A DNA stretch of 64,000 nt from Ooceraea biroi (taxonomy: Eukaryota; Arthropoda; Insecta; Hymenoptera; Formicidae). The DNA is taken from contig NC_039519.1 in NCBI RefSeq assembly GCF_003672135.1, positions 2,666,001-2,730,000 of the forward strand. Reading direction: 5' to 3'. Within the stretch, counting starts at the first letter, position 1. Each line of letters opens with the position of its first letter. The notes below the pieces were generated by a model, which was given only the letters and a program-made list of their open reading frames with translations, was not told the origin of the DNA and made no database searches. Positions 55,873 to 64,000 of this stretch are shown piece after piece. The position numbers and the translations under genes are program-made.

Positions 55873-58800
55873 TATTCTGTTTCACGTTTAAAATTCGTTA
55901 AAATCCGAGAATCGGAATAATAAAAATATATTTTAATTTACCGTTACATATCAAAAACGTAATTCGAGTTCTAACGAGAAATAAAAGTTACCACCAGTTT
56001 ATCATCCACAAACGAAAGCATCTAATTACATGGAGAACCACTCGCACCGAAAATCAGTTTCCTCCCGTGAACTCACGATGCACTGTCAAGTACTCTCTTT
56101 CCCGCACGCGAGAAGATTTCTCAAGTGTATTTGTGGTTTTCACTTAAAGCTGACCTAAATATGATTAATGAATACGCAGTTCTATAAACTCTAACGTCTG
56201 CGTTACAGTAACAAGTAACAAGAAAATACATGAGAAATGCATAAATGATATTATTCGCGAATTCCATTTTCCATATATTCGTGTATCCTTTTAACAATAT
56301 CGAATAACATCAAAAATTTTATAAATAAATTTTGATTAATATTTTGCGAAAATACTACACATCAAGTATTTCCGAAAGTAAAAGTATTTGAATATCTTAT
56401 AGAAGTTGACATTACCATTTTAGAATTAAAGAAATACTCCAAAATAGCAAGCAGTGTCGCACGTACATGAACACAACACATTTTCCGGGGACCATTCTTT
56501 CCGCGCGTCACCTGGAACGTAGCGCCATTTACAAGCGGGAATGCTTCCCTCGCGTGCAGAGTTCCCGAAGGAGGATCGGTTCACCGCGGTTCTACGCTCG
56601 CCGACACGATGCCTCCGGCAGCGGCCTACCCGCCTACCTACGAGGGCCAGAAGATTTCTTAAGCGAGGGCCGCAACGACGTAGCACTCCCATGAGTTGCG
56701 CGGACGCCGTTAAAATAGAAAGCGCGAGCGCGCGCTACATTTGTCGGGGAGGACTGCTACCGGGGAGAACCAGGAGAGCCGTGTGGGGATGCAAAATGAT
56801 CTCACGAGGGAGACGAAGTTCCGTAAGTAACCGGTCGGGCTATACGCCGGTCTTCCCGACCGGCGGTTTGAACTCGGGAAAGAGGGTCAGGTCAGGTCGG
56901 CGCGCGCCAAGGACGAGCTGCGCCGCCGCTGGCGATGGACCGAAGCCGGATCCTGGAGAGCTCGGGATTAGATTGCCACAGATGGGATGCGAGAGCCTGG
57001 TCGTATCTCGAGAATGCCAATTTGATTTCGGTACGAACGCCGGAAAACCGGGCCGGAACACCGTAAAGTATACAACAAACGCAACCGGCGCAATGAGCTC
57101 TACATTGCGGCCGGAAGCCGGCCGGTCCCTGCAGTCGGTTCCTCACGCGGGAAACGTGTGTTATCTATCCTTTCGCTACGATGCATCCTGACACAGTTAT
57201 GCTTTTAATTTGTCATATTTGTGTAAATATATCAAAAAAGCGTAGCGATATTCTCACCAATGATAAATGTTTGTTTATAATCGTTTACTAATTGGTTAAA
57301 TTCGTGTCGTTATCGCTTACCTATAATTATCGTATCGTTAGGAACAGATGCAAGTAGACTATTGCAGATGAATATCGAGAAGCCATTAAAGAAAGTATAA
57401 GTCTTACGGAAATCTCAGAGGGAGAAGCTTGCTCCCGCCGACTTTGGAAGCGCGCGGAAAAGATTCGAGAAATAACGAGTTTTGAATCGCCCGCATCGTC
57501 GATAAGAAAGTCTCAAGAAAAGAGCACGAGTATTTTCTACATTTTGTTTCAACATTAACTACACTGTGTCTTGCTATTATATGATATAATAAGAGCTTTT
57601 TTCTCTCGTTATACGAAACTTTATACAAGCATATGTTCCAAAAGCAAGTAAAAGTTACATGTCGCTCTTACGATACACCAATGATTTGAATGAACGAACA
57701 ATAATTTCTTGTCAATAACAAATCGGAGTCTAAATTACACATGTAAACCGAGCAACTGCTACATCATGTTTATCAATTCTAGAAAAACTGAATAACCTGA
57801 GCGAAACGAAATTTATCCGTTACAAAAGTAGTGAGGATTCTTGATGCTGTATTCAAACAAATAGAGAATAGTAGAGAGAGTATGCGTGAGGAATCATATC
57901 TGAGTCAAGAGTCACAGTCTATTTCAAACGTAAGAAACACACGCTGTTACATCATTCAATATTGTACTTGCGGAAGCCACATTATTTAATATGCATAGTT
58001 GAGATCCCACTCGCATACATCGTATACGATCGCGCAGCCACACAACTGCAATCGCATATCTCCGACGCATCATCCCATTTCCGTACAATTACGAGTAACA
58101 TTATCTATGGAAATTGCCACTTACCCGCGCACCATGCGTGCAAGGATTAAATCCGGAGCGTATTCAAACCTTGATACGGACGATCTTAGTATAAATAGCG
58201 AACGGTATTTCTGGTAGTAGCACAGATTTTATTATATTATTAATATAGAGAGAGTGTAACGAGAGGCGCTTGAGAAAACTTTTCTCACGGAGGTGGGACG
58301 AACGTATCAGTTGAAGTAGTGAATAGAGAGAAGCGAAGGGAAAACGAGGGAAGGAAGATTATGACAAGGGAGAGCGAGGGAGCAAAAGGAGAGTCGCACG
58401 CGGAACCCGAAACGAAGTCTCTTTAACGATGGAACCGATGAAAGCGGTCCTATTAGCATTCTATATAATCTACTTGCGAGTGCATTCGAGCAGCGATATA
58501 CGACTGAAGCTTTGCAGTTCGGGAGTGCTCGCGTAGTCTTCAGGTTGCGGCAAGAGCCACTTTGTAAGTTGCACCAAGCAAGAGCTCGCGGACTAACTCG
58601 CATCGGCCGGAAGTTCGCGTCGGCTTGTCGGATTTGTGATTCTAGTGCTCTACCTTTTCGCGCGTTATTCCTACGGCGAATGTAATATCGCGCGATATTC
58701 AACGGCGCACTGTGTTCATTCCGATATTAGCTTCTTGTAGTACTAATTGAACACTCGGGTAGAGAACGAGCAAACATAATAGCGACTGTGCGGTGAACGG

Positions 58801-59290
58801 AAACTGATATCAAATGGAAACGCGAACGGCTTTATTGTAAGTCCGTTATTTCAATAACGGACCCATTTTACTTTCGTTAATATAATTGTATGGCGATATT
58901 AATAAACGTGTGGGAATATTATATAAATTCAAAAGAATAATAAATTAGTTTCCGCCCCTGGTCTAATGGAGCACAATGGCATGGATCCGCGATAACTGAA
59001 ATCTACCGAGTGAGAAAGATTGAAATAATCAGGATAATTATGGCTGGTTCATTAACGAGAAACGAGGTGTAGTTTTACTCACCGACCACTTGGAGATAGC
59101 CGATCTGGCTTTTCATGGGGTCCGTGTTTATCTGGCACATGTACCAGCCTCGATCGGACTCCCGTACTTCTCGTATGTGAAGGAACCACGTCCGATGGTC
59201 GCTGTGTGTAACCCCGATCCTGTGATTCTTCGTGATCACATGGGTTGCTATGGTCAAAATAGTCTGCGTGTCAACGCGCAGCCATGCTAC
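19540..59290 (-). CDS. Gene B: DIP (Dpr-interacting protein) family Ig receptor, 8 exons visible
   Basis: The exons in transcript order are 59290-59083, 36168-36019, 32315-32184, 31793-31656, 25786-25637, 24721-24677, 19967-19902 and 19694-19540, with stop TGA at 19542-19540. All junctions are GT-AG and frames join exactly, giving 347 residues. Order: second half of Ig1 (VAWLRVDTQTILTI; WYMCQINTDPMKSQ, Cys at residue 52), Ig2 from VPPDILDY (Cys 95 and 144), Ig3 (Cys 187 and 243), a polar linker from about 260, and a hydrophobic C-terminus (LLSMIVIALCLCL) of GPI-signal type. VAWLRVDTQTILTI and INTDPMKSQ are hallmark strings of insect DIPs, closest in my memory to the DIP-theta/eta group. N-glycosylation sequons occur in Ig2 and the linker. 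Signal peptide and the first half of Ig1 are missing. Introns of 22.9, 3.7, 0.39, 5.9, 0.9, 4.7 and 0.2 kb are visible. Confidence 0.93.
19902..19967 (-). CDS. Gene B linker exon (66 nt)
   Basis: The acceptor is ctgtttgcag/GTAAAC and the donor is ACGAG/gtatac, phase 1 at both ends. It encodes GKLRHNSGNNILEGNQDMLK and ER, a polar linker. The donor is weaker than the others. It rests on frame and splice sites, without domain support. Confidence 0.72.
19968..24676 (-). other. Gene B intron, 4.7 kb
   Basis: Intron between the two linker exons. It is AT-rich, with a GC-richer stretch near 23.2-23.8 kb that contains a long open frame on the - strand (23475-24017). That frame looks like no family I know and is not annotated. 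Confidence 0.55.
24677..24721 (-). CDS. Gene B cassette-like linker exon (45 nt)
   Basis: The acceptor is tatgtttcag/AATT and the donor is AAAG/gtaagt. It is 45 nt long and phase 1 on both sides, encoding ELSSSTSNASSTRNK, a Ser/Thr-rich linker with an NAS sequon. It can be skipped in frame. A strong hairpin lies 45 nt upstream of its acceptor. Confidence 0.8.
24767..24803. repeat. Near-perfect 37-bp palindrome (18-bp stem)
   Basis: CGGTACGTGTCACGTCAA is followed by one A and then its reverse complement with a single mismatch. It contains a CACGTG E-box and TGACGTGA CRE-like sequences. In gene B pre-mRNA it would fold as an 18-bp stem with a minimal loop, 45 nt upstream of the acceptor at 24721. 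Confidence 0.9.
25081..25098. repeat. (TAGG)n microsatellite
   Basis: Four to five TAGG units in a gene B intron. Confidence 0.85.
25637..25786 (-). CDS. Gene B exon: second half of Ig3
   Basis: The acceptor is ctaaattgcag and the donor is TTATG/gtaagt, phase 1 at both ends. It encodes GGKYEPVLVDNAYKIHMK, the DYGTYKC motif and NSLGDSDGSIKVY. It is the direct paralogue, equal in length, of the gene A exon at 5859-6008. Confidence 0.93.
28730..28759. repeat. (GA)n microsatellite
   Basis: A nearly pure GA run of about 30 bp. Confidence 0.9.
30089..30093. repeat. Target-site duplication, left copy (GGGCG)
   Basis: Identical to 30847-30851 on the other side of the Transib-like element. Its GC-rich 5-bp form fits Transib insertion. 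Confidence 0.8.
30094..30846. mobile_element. Transib-like non-autonomous element, 753 bp
   Basis: Both termini begin CACAGTG and form imperfect inverted repeats of about 68 bp (30094-30162 and 30778-30846). The element is flanked by an exact 5-bp direct repeat GGGCG (30089-30093 and 30847-30851). Each end shows the heptamer CACAGTG, a 23-nt spacer, then an A-rich nonamer (CCAAAAATA left, CCAAAATAT right). This is the end structure known for Transib transposons, the RAG1-related family, which make GC-rich 5-bp target duplications. The inside carries an ATC run at 30219-30241 and only short frames, so no transposase is recognisable. ProtoRAG-type ends would be the main alternative. Confidence 0.82.
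31656..31793 (-). CDS. Gene B exon: first half of Ig3
   Basis: The acceptor is gactgtttcag and the donor is CGCAAG/gtgagt, phase 1 at both ends. It encodes APLVSVQNQLVG, EGERLTLECSSEAFPKS and INYWTRD: the first cysteine and Trp of Ig3. It is separated from the Ig2 exon by only 390 nt. Confidence 0.93.
32184..32315 (-). CDS. Gene B exon: second half of Ig2
   Basis: The acceptor is tttaattgcag and the donor is GCATT/gtacgt, phase 1 at both ends. It encodes GPSLNITKVNRQHMGSYLC, then IASNGVPPSVSKRIMLTVH, the second Ig2 cysteine and the strongly conserved end of Ig2 in this family. Confidence 0.93.
32316..36018 (-). other. Gene B intron, 3.7 kb
   Basis: Splits Ig2. GC-rich islands lie at about 34.6-35.2 and 35.7-36.0 kb. 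The second contains an alternating CG/TG stretch at 35695-35713. A (GA)n run lies at 35092-35109. No gene was recognised. Confidence 0.55.
36019..36168 (-). CDS. Gene B exon: Ig1-Ig2 junction and first half of Ig2
   Basis: The acceptor is ctgccgacag/TGCC and the donor is CACAA/gtaaag. The joined frame reads VVVPPDILDYDTSADMV, the classic Ig1-Ig2 linker of DIPs. NVSLRCAATGSPAPNITW follows, giving the first Ig2 cysteine, the domain Trp and two N-glycosylation sequons. It ends at PIHRDT. Confidence 0.93.
37967..37992. repeat. (TTCG)n microsatellite
   Basis: About six CGTT units with one interruption. Confidence 0.8.
38934..39003. repeat. Tandem duplication, about 34-bp unit, 2 copies
   Basis: Two adjacent copies sharing the core CGAACGATTTTAATAAA, differing at about four positions. 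Confidence 0.8.
41820..41853. repeat. (GA)n microsatellite
   Basis: A pure GA run of about 34 bp. Confidence 0.95.
45106..46370 (-). mobile_element. mariner transposon, 1265 bp, complete but inactivated
   Basis: 30-bp terminal inverted repeats start TTAGGGGTGTGATTTAG on the left (45106-45135) and TTAGGAGTGTGATTTAG on the right (46341-46370), differing at three or four positions. A TA lies immediately outside each end (45104-45105 and 46371-46372), the expected mariner target duplication. The length is typical of mariner. It carries one transposase frame on the - strand, which is broken. It sits in the 22.9-kb intron of gene B in the same orientation as the host gene. Confidence 0.96.
45182..46199 (-). 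pseudogene. mariner transposase, frameshifted and with premature stops
   Basis: The start codon at 46199 opens a 198-codon frame. It has the N-terminal helix-turn-helix DNA-binding half (KTAADGYRILVETYGD, CEYWFRRFKS), the linker WIRHELSESA, and the first catalytic Asp in VTGDENWIYFDN. The frame breaks at about 45603-45613, after CIWWDS, by a small deletion. It resumes in another frame with YYELLNP, the second Asp in LLRDNARPD (usually HDNA, so the His is replaced) and the third in SPDIAPCDYYLF, spacing D34D. Two stops follow WIN (45272-45274 and shortly after), and a third replaces a codon near the end. About 340 codons in total, as for other mariners. The element cannot encode an active enzyme. 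Confidence 0.95.
46674..46706. repeat. Perfect 11-bp inverted repeat
   Basis: ATTTAGCGAAC, 11 nt, GTTCGCTAAAT. It lies 300 bp outside the mariner and has no flanking duplication that would mark an element. Confidence 0.7.
47596..47682. repeat. Tandem duplication, about 42-bp unit
   Basis: Two adjacent copies share TAATAAAAAGCATATCGGAA exactly, with diverged flanks. Confidence 0.8.
50525..51507. mobile_element. Possible TIR element, 983 bp, CACGG ends
   Basis: Starts CACGGAAAAAAA and ends in the reverse complement CACGGAAAAAAAA. Subterminal regions on both sides carry repeated AGCAAAT/TTGCTA words and a shared direct repeat CTTAGTTACTGCAACA (near 50683 and 51405). A CA follows both flanks but no convincing target duplication exists and there is no transposase. 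The short ends are low-complexity, so this could be coincidence. Confidence 0.35.
54491..54660 (-). mobile_element. Probable 3' fragment of a Penelope-like retroelement
   Basis: On the - strand, the region 54534-54494 folds as GCACT, TGAGAAG, GACCG, loop AAACCGT, CGGTC, GAAACGT, AGTGC. The unpaired TGAGAAG and GAAAC match the two halves of a hammerhead ribozyme core. Such motifs end many Penelope-like elements. About 100 nt upstream on the same strand a short frame reads FNKDEGFF (near 54650), like the usual end of the GIY-YIG domain of these elements. No reverse transcriptase is visible, so this is a truncated remnant at best. Confidence 0.45.
55825..55869. repeat. (AC)n microsatellite
   Basis: About 22 pure AC units. 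Confidence 0.97.
56831..56863. repeat. GC-rich inverted repeat (9-bp stem)
   Basis: CCGGTCGGG and CCCGACCGG are separated by 15 nt, inside the GC-rich island at 56.4-57.2 kb. Confidence 0.7.
58684..58699. repeat. Perfect 16-bp palindrome
   Basis: AATATCGCGCGATATT, about 390 bp upstream of the donor end of the Ig1 exon in genomic position. Confidence 0.7.
59083..59290 (-). CDS. Gene B exon: second half of Ig1
   Basis: The acceptor is cacgttgcag/GTAGCATGG and the donor is GTGGTCG/gtgagt. It starts in phase 0 and ends in phase 1. It holds the domain Trp (VAWLR), TWFLHIREV, and the DRGWYMCQINTDPMKSQ motif with the second Ig1 cysteine. The exon contributes most of the Ig1 face that in Drosophila DIPs contacts Dpr Ig1. 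The preceding exon, expected to end in a short Gly/Asn-containing turn before VAW, was not found in 59291-64000. Confidence 0.93.
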
Positions 59291-62200
59291 CTGCAACGTG
59301 AGAGTGAGGTAAATGTTACATGCGCTACTATCTTTGTCACGGATTAATAACGGACTACACAAACAGCTGCTAATCTATTTGTATAACATGTTTAATTAAG
59401 TCAATATTAAAACCGGCATTCATACTCATCTTGCTAACAGATCAATAGTGCGTTTCAAATGCACACGGCAACGTAGCAGAAGGATCGAGATAATTATTAC
59501 GTTGTATACATTTCATGATTATTCAATTCTTGTTTATTTAAATTAAACGCAATTGTTAGACACGTATCAACAATAAATACACATTAACAATAAATATTCG
59601 AGACGCGCATTCTCGTTAAAGGAAAGAAAAACTACTCTTTTTCCTCGTGAAATGTGCGGTCGGGAGACCGACATCCACGTTTTAATTCATAAGTCTCCAG
59701 CCGACTTTTGTATTCCAGTTCAACGGACCAGCGATTCTTTTCCCGCCGTCTACCTTTCTCCAACGTTCGCCTTCGGATTATTCCCCCTCGGTTTCCGGTC
59801 CGCCCATATCAATTATAATTTTTCACGGCGCGGTCGCTCCGTTGGAGAAATAAAACGCCGCGGGATCATCCGGGCGGCCATTCCGTTATTATACTATTCT
59901 AACAGTTTAATGTTCTTTTATTCGCGAGTTATTCGCACCGTGTCCTGCATAACGAAGTTCCACGGATAATTGCCCCTGATTTGTTGCATACTGTTCGCGC
60001 TCGCTAGTCGATCAGGTAATTTATAGTAATTTAGCGAGACGGGTGTGTATGTGTGTATCAAGCCACGGCGTGTAGAATAAATTGCGATGGATTATGGCGT
60101 TAAGGAAATTACATGTAAGTCACGAAGTTACGGCGAGCGCTATAGCGAGCAATCCGAACTTTCGGGATGCACGTCAGGTATAAAACAAGATCGATTACAC
60201 GCTCCATCTGTTGTCATTCAATTTTTACTTGAACGTCTCGCATATACGCATTATCGCTACCGATCTTATTCGCGTTCGTTGCAACTTGCAACGAACCAAA
60301 GCCAAAGTAATTTAAAAAAGCCTGCGTCCACTGTCGTTGCGTATGATGCGCCTTTTATAACATCCCTTTTGTAATATCCGCGCAAAGAATCGCCGTATTG
60401 ACGTGAAATAAATCAACGAAACATTCTTAACATTTCTCCGTCACGGTACGCCGTTTAGCTCGCTCTGCGCGGATTCTGCCGAGCGTAACATTCGATTACA
60501 TGATCGGCTCGCTTCCTTTGTAAAGCGAGTTGGCGAACGAGCAAAAAAGCAAGAGAGAGAAAGAGATAGAGGGGCGCTTCCGGCATTCTTTAAAGTAATC
60601 ATCTCTCTTGGCCGACGTGCGGAGTCGGCCCTCAGGGCACTAAACATCACGGGCATGTCATCCCAGAAATTATAACATGAACGGTATCCGCGGGAATAAA
60701 TGTTTGCACACTGAAATAGCAATTCCATTATTCTGCACCCCTTTGAAGATAGGGATGCAGCGCACGCTGCGAGTGCGCAAATGTTACTCACACCGTGGGG
60801 AGCGGTTTAATACGCACCGGTTTGCCCGACTGAACGAACGTACGTACGTACGTTCGAAAAAGGCGGACAAGAAGTTACAAACGCGTATACCGGAGGATCT
60901 CCAACGATCCCGGTACGTCGTATGAATAGCTCTCGTCACTGTTGCCCGCTGGCTTTTCGAACGTGGGATCAGATTTTTCTTAACAGAACCGATTTGCCGT
61001 GCACACACGCGAGCGTGATCCGTGAAAATCCGGCTGGCTCGCTCCGTGGATTTGCCCGTTGCCAGGCTTTTACGCGCGCGATCGCGGCTTTAACGATGCC
61101 CGACCCTTTCTCTCCTTGGAGCACGGATAAATGTTGCGCCGGAAATATTTCGCACTGCTGCAGCGCTCAAATATTAACCTTTTATAGGGCACTAGAGCGT
61201 GCTATTTTATTTATCACTCCATGCGGCTGATACACGACCGATGGTTGGGACGTCAGCTAAATGGAGAGTGATATTTTATCATTCAGATACTGTAAAAGGT
61301 AAGATAAAAATGCTTTTTTCTGATAAAAGCTGCATGATAGGATATTCCTGTAATATTGAATTTTTGGATAACCGTGTCGTGTAAATTAATGGACGAAGAT
61401 ACAGACGTTCTTCTTTGCATAAGACTAAGTATAAGACATTGTGCAAAAACAGATATGCGTATCGTGGTTTTGTCTGCAGGTCATCGTGCAGAGACATTTG
61501 GTCGTTTTATTTTTAATCGGTTATTGGTGAAAAAAGGTCGCATTGGGATATATGTATATATATAAATGAAAATGAGAAACTCTTCACAACAGGATATTGC
61601 ATAAGTTTACTTTAGTAATTGAGTCTTGCTTTTACAAATATCTTTCTATCACTTGCGCGAAATTGTCTGATTAGCACGGCGCGACAGTCGACTATATCGA
61701 AACTCGTTCATTTACTTGTTTACAAAACGCGTAAAAATAACTAATGCATTGTATTAATTTGGATATTACTTGAGAACGAAAGGACGACAAAGTTTCATTA
61801 GTATGCTGTCTCTCAAGACCTTTAATCCGACATTCGACCGTGTCGATTACTCAGTTAATTATCTCAGATGATGCTACTCTGCAAAGTCACCGCTGTGACG
61901 GAAAGTAGGGGGACAGGGAAGGAGAGAGAAGATCCGGAACACGTGCGTCTAGCACAGGGGAGACTCTCGGATGCAGATATCAAGCCAGGCGCCTGTAAAT
62001 CTGCCAGGGACCGGTGTGAAACGCTGGGCGGTTGGATTAGGAGAGGTAGAGGTCGAGGACTGGTCGACCACCTAGTCGGAAGCACCGCCATGAACTATTG
62101 CATTTGATATCCACACCGATGAATGGAAACGTTGAGCGCCCTGTCCAGCGTGGTACCGCCATCTCTGACCACGATGAACGTGAATGCAGGTATAATGCCC

Positions 62201-64000
62201 CGTCATGCTTCCGCCGACCATGATAACCAAGTATTTACTGCCGCGCCCATCGCGCGAGTTTCTGTAATTTACGGAGACTCGGAGAAACCTGGCCCGCGTC
62301 GACGAGCGAATGTGTCGCTTCCCGCAATTCTCTTTTTTTTTGCATGATTTTCGCGAGTCTTCCGGATCCGCTATGAAACGGTAGCGCTGCTACCGGGGGA
62401 GTCGTCGCGAATGTTCGGATAATGCATCCCTTGTGCATCCTTTCAGGACTCACGAACGATAAGCGCCCTTAGATTGAATAAAGATTGAACAGTCGTTGCT
62501 AGATTCTCGGTACACGCATCTTCGTTAGGTAACGGCTTCGTAATTAGAGTTTCCAATAGCGATATCTTTTAATTACTCGATAATTTGATATTCCCCCTTG
62601 CTGTGCGCGGAACGCAGCATTTATTCCGTCTCTAATAGCGTCGCTAATACCATCGGATACGACCACAATCCCTCCGAGCGTTCGTACACAGGCGCCGTCC
62701 GTCGTAACTTGTTTCGTGCGACAGCTCTCCCGACTTTCCCGACGTCCGCGACGTACTTCAGGAAACATTCGGCTCAATTTCTACTTCTCAATTTCCGGCC
62801 CGAGTCGCTTCCTCCTTACGACCTGCTCGCCGTTCCGTTGGCAACCCTCGAACTTTTTGACAGGTCGGCTCGGACGGAAACGTAAGTATAAAGATTTCGA
62901 CCAACTTTGTGCGAGCGAGACCACGATCTTACGGCGCGCGGTCGGTAGTCGGGGATTAGATTCGTTGCGGGGGCTAAGATTAGACTCTAGACTCGCGAGA
63001 TTAATTTTCCAAGAGCGTGTATGCACGCTGCTATACGGCCAGCGGTATAGCAATGGCGGCGACGACCGCGACGATGAAGGTGACGGTCACAACGACGCTG
63101 ACAACGATGGTGGTTCGGAAAGGCGAGTATACGAGGTTTACGACTTTACACGAGAAGTCCATCTTGGACCGTATATTTCTAAGCCCGTGGCATTCAGAGC
63201 GCGTCAGAAAAACCCCGAGCGCCTTAAATCAGTGCCAGCCGGCACCTTTGATTAGCCACGGCTGCACGATTTCATAAACCCTCGCGAGCCGGACACGGAC
63301 GACAAACGAGTTGCCTCGCAATTGCATTCTTTCTGGATTTTTATGGCGGAAATTCAAGAATTATACGAATTCATGGAAGAGATGCATCTTGCACGGATGC
63401 CTGATAAACTATTGTATTTTACTCGCGAATGTTCCAAACGACTTCTCACAAAACAATAAATTGGACACTTTTGTTCAGTTTCTTTTAATAAATTTCCTAC
63501 GCTTCCTCTCTTTGAAGATGGCTCAGAAACTTCGGAGCGCTCTGTTTTATTATGAGACAGAAATAAATGAGACGGATTTCGGAATTAGAATTCTTCCGCG
63601 TTGCAATAGTTCGCACGAAGGAGTGAGTGAGCTTAATGGAAACTTTCAGGTCACACGTAAGGACCAAACAAAGGGGTTGAAGCTACGTAATCTTCCGGCA
63701 ACGACCCATCGTAAATACGTGTCCGCGCGAATCCCGCGAACTACACGTACGGATCCGCAGTACAAGTCAAACGAAATGAAGCTGAGGCAATTCCAGAATT
63801 CGGGCTCCTTACTCAGGTGGAATATTAACTAAGCCCGCGTGCAAACAAGCGCCACGACGATCCGACCTGATATAATTTCGCGCGAAATTGAATTCCGATT
63901 TACACGCGACTCTCCCATATTCCCATATTCCGCCGAGTTTTACCGATGAGCAAGATTTCTTTTTTTCGGGATCTTACCACTGGCGCGGATAATCGGTCTG
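59291..64000 (-). other. Upstream intron or 5' region of gene B, missing exon not found
   Basis: The exon encoding the first half of Ig1 should precede the acceptor at 59290. I scanned the - strand for a frame ending in the expected cysteine-strand and turn before a donor and found none. The region includes a GC-rich island (about 62.1-63.3 kb), a 22-bp palindrome, and a 43-residue hydrophobic frame at 63031-63162. Confidence 0.5.
60835..60856. repeat. Perfect 22-bp palindrome
   Basis: CGAACGTACGTACGTA followed by CGTTCG is exactly self-complementary and built on a TACG tetranucleotide repeat. Confidence 0.85.

Larger units (their letters stand above)
36169..59082 (-). other. Gene B giant intron, 22.9 kb
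   Basis: A single intron between the Ig1 and Ig2 exons, long as is usual for first introns of insect DIP genes. It hosts the mariner element, a probable Penelope-like fragment, a possible CACGG-ended element, several microsatellites and at least four GC-rich islands. I found no convincing nested gene. Confidence 0.6.

Noticed and set aside
56541..57191. 216-codon open frame on the + strand as a gene
   Set aside because: GC-rich island with few stop codons in any frame, no recognisable domain, and long frames on both strands. Reported as a finding, not as a CDS.
63311..63832. 173-codon open frame on the + strand
   Set aside because: No domain or start context; a frame of this length is expected about once by chance in a window of this size.
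63981..64000. A GTAAGA donor at the right edge as the missing upstream exon of gene B
   Set aside because: Only about 20 nt of putative exon is visible and it does not read like the end of a DIP Ig1 first half in the required phase.
1..64000. tRNA, rRNA genes and CRISPR arrays
   Set aside because: No cloverleaf with A and B boxes, no rRNA-like core and no spaced direct repeats were seen.

Overview
The window looks like insect genomic DNA. The abundance of CpG in an otherwise AT-rich background and the mix of DNA transposons suggest a hymenopteran such as an ant, but that is an inference and no species can be read from it. Nothing prokaryotic is present: the coding signal is a set of short exons with consensus splice sites and kilobase-scale introns.

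The real content is two paralogous, convergently transcribed immunoglobulin-superfamily genes of the DIP (Dpr-interacting protein) / lachesin-like family. Gene A (+ strand) shows only its 3' part: the second half of Ig3 (5859-6008), a Thr/Pro-rich linker (8184-8252, 8490-8588), an 18-nt microexon (10559-10576) and a terminal exon with a hydrophobic tail (10676-10887). Its 5' exons lie to the left of the window. Gene B (- strand) runs from 59290 down to 19540 in eight exons. They encode the second half of Ig1, all of Ig2 and Ig3, a linker and a hydrophobic C-terminus of the glycosylphosphatidylinositol (GPI) type, 347 residues in all. Its signal peptide and first half of Ig1 were not found and are probably to the right of the window. 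The genes face each other tail to tail across 8.65 kb. In Drosophila, DIPs are neuronal surface receptors that bind Dpr proteins and specify synaptic partners. Two adjacent paralogs with different stalks would fit diversification of such a code.

Most of the rest is intronic or intergenic: AT-rich DNA broken by GC-rich islands (about 0.3-0.8, 3.6-4.2, 34.6-35.2, 35.7-36.0, 36.7-37.4, 40.5-40.8, 48.2-49.2, 56.4-57.2, 58.3-58.7 and 62.1-63.3 kb). These islands have long overlapping open frames in several phases but no recognisable protein. Mobile DNA includes a complete but inactivated mariner (45106-46370, TA duplication), a 753-bp Transib-like non-autonomous element whose ends resemble V(D)J 23-RSS signals (30094-30846, 5-bp duplication), and a 156-bp piggyBac-type MITE flanked by TTAA (12363-12518). 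There is also a probable Penelope-like 3' end with a hammerhead-core-like fold (near 54.5 kb) and a possible 983-bp element with CACGG ends.

The features most worth following are the RSS-like Transib element, an 18-bp-stem hairpin 45 nt upstream of a 45-nt cassette exon of gene B, the reading-frame-neutral linker exons (including the microexon), and a MITE carrying the first canonical poly(A) signal downstream of gene A. I found no wholly new multi-gene system.
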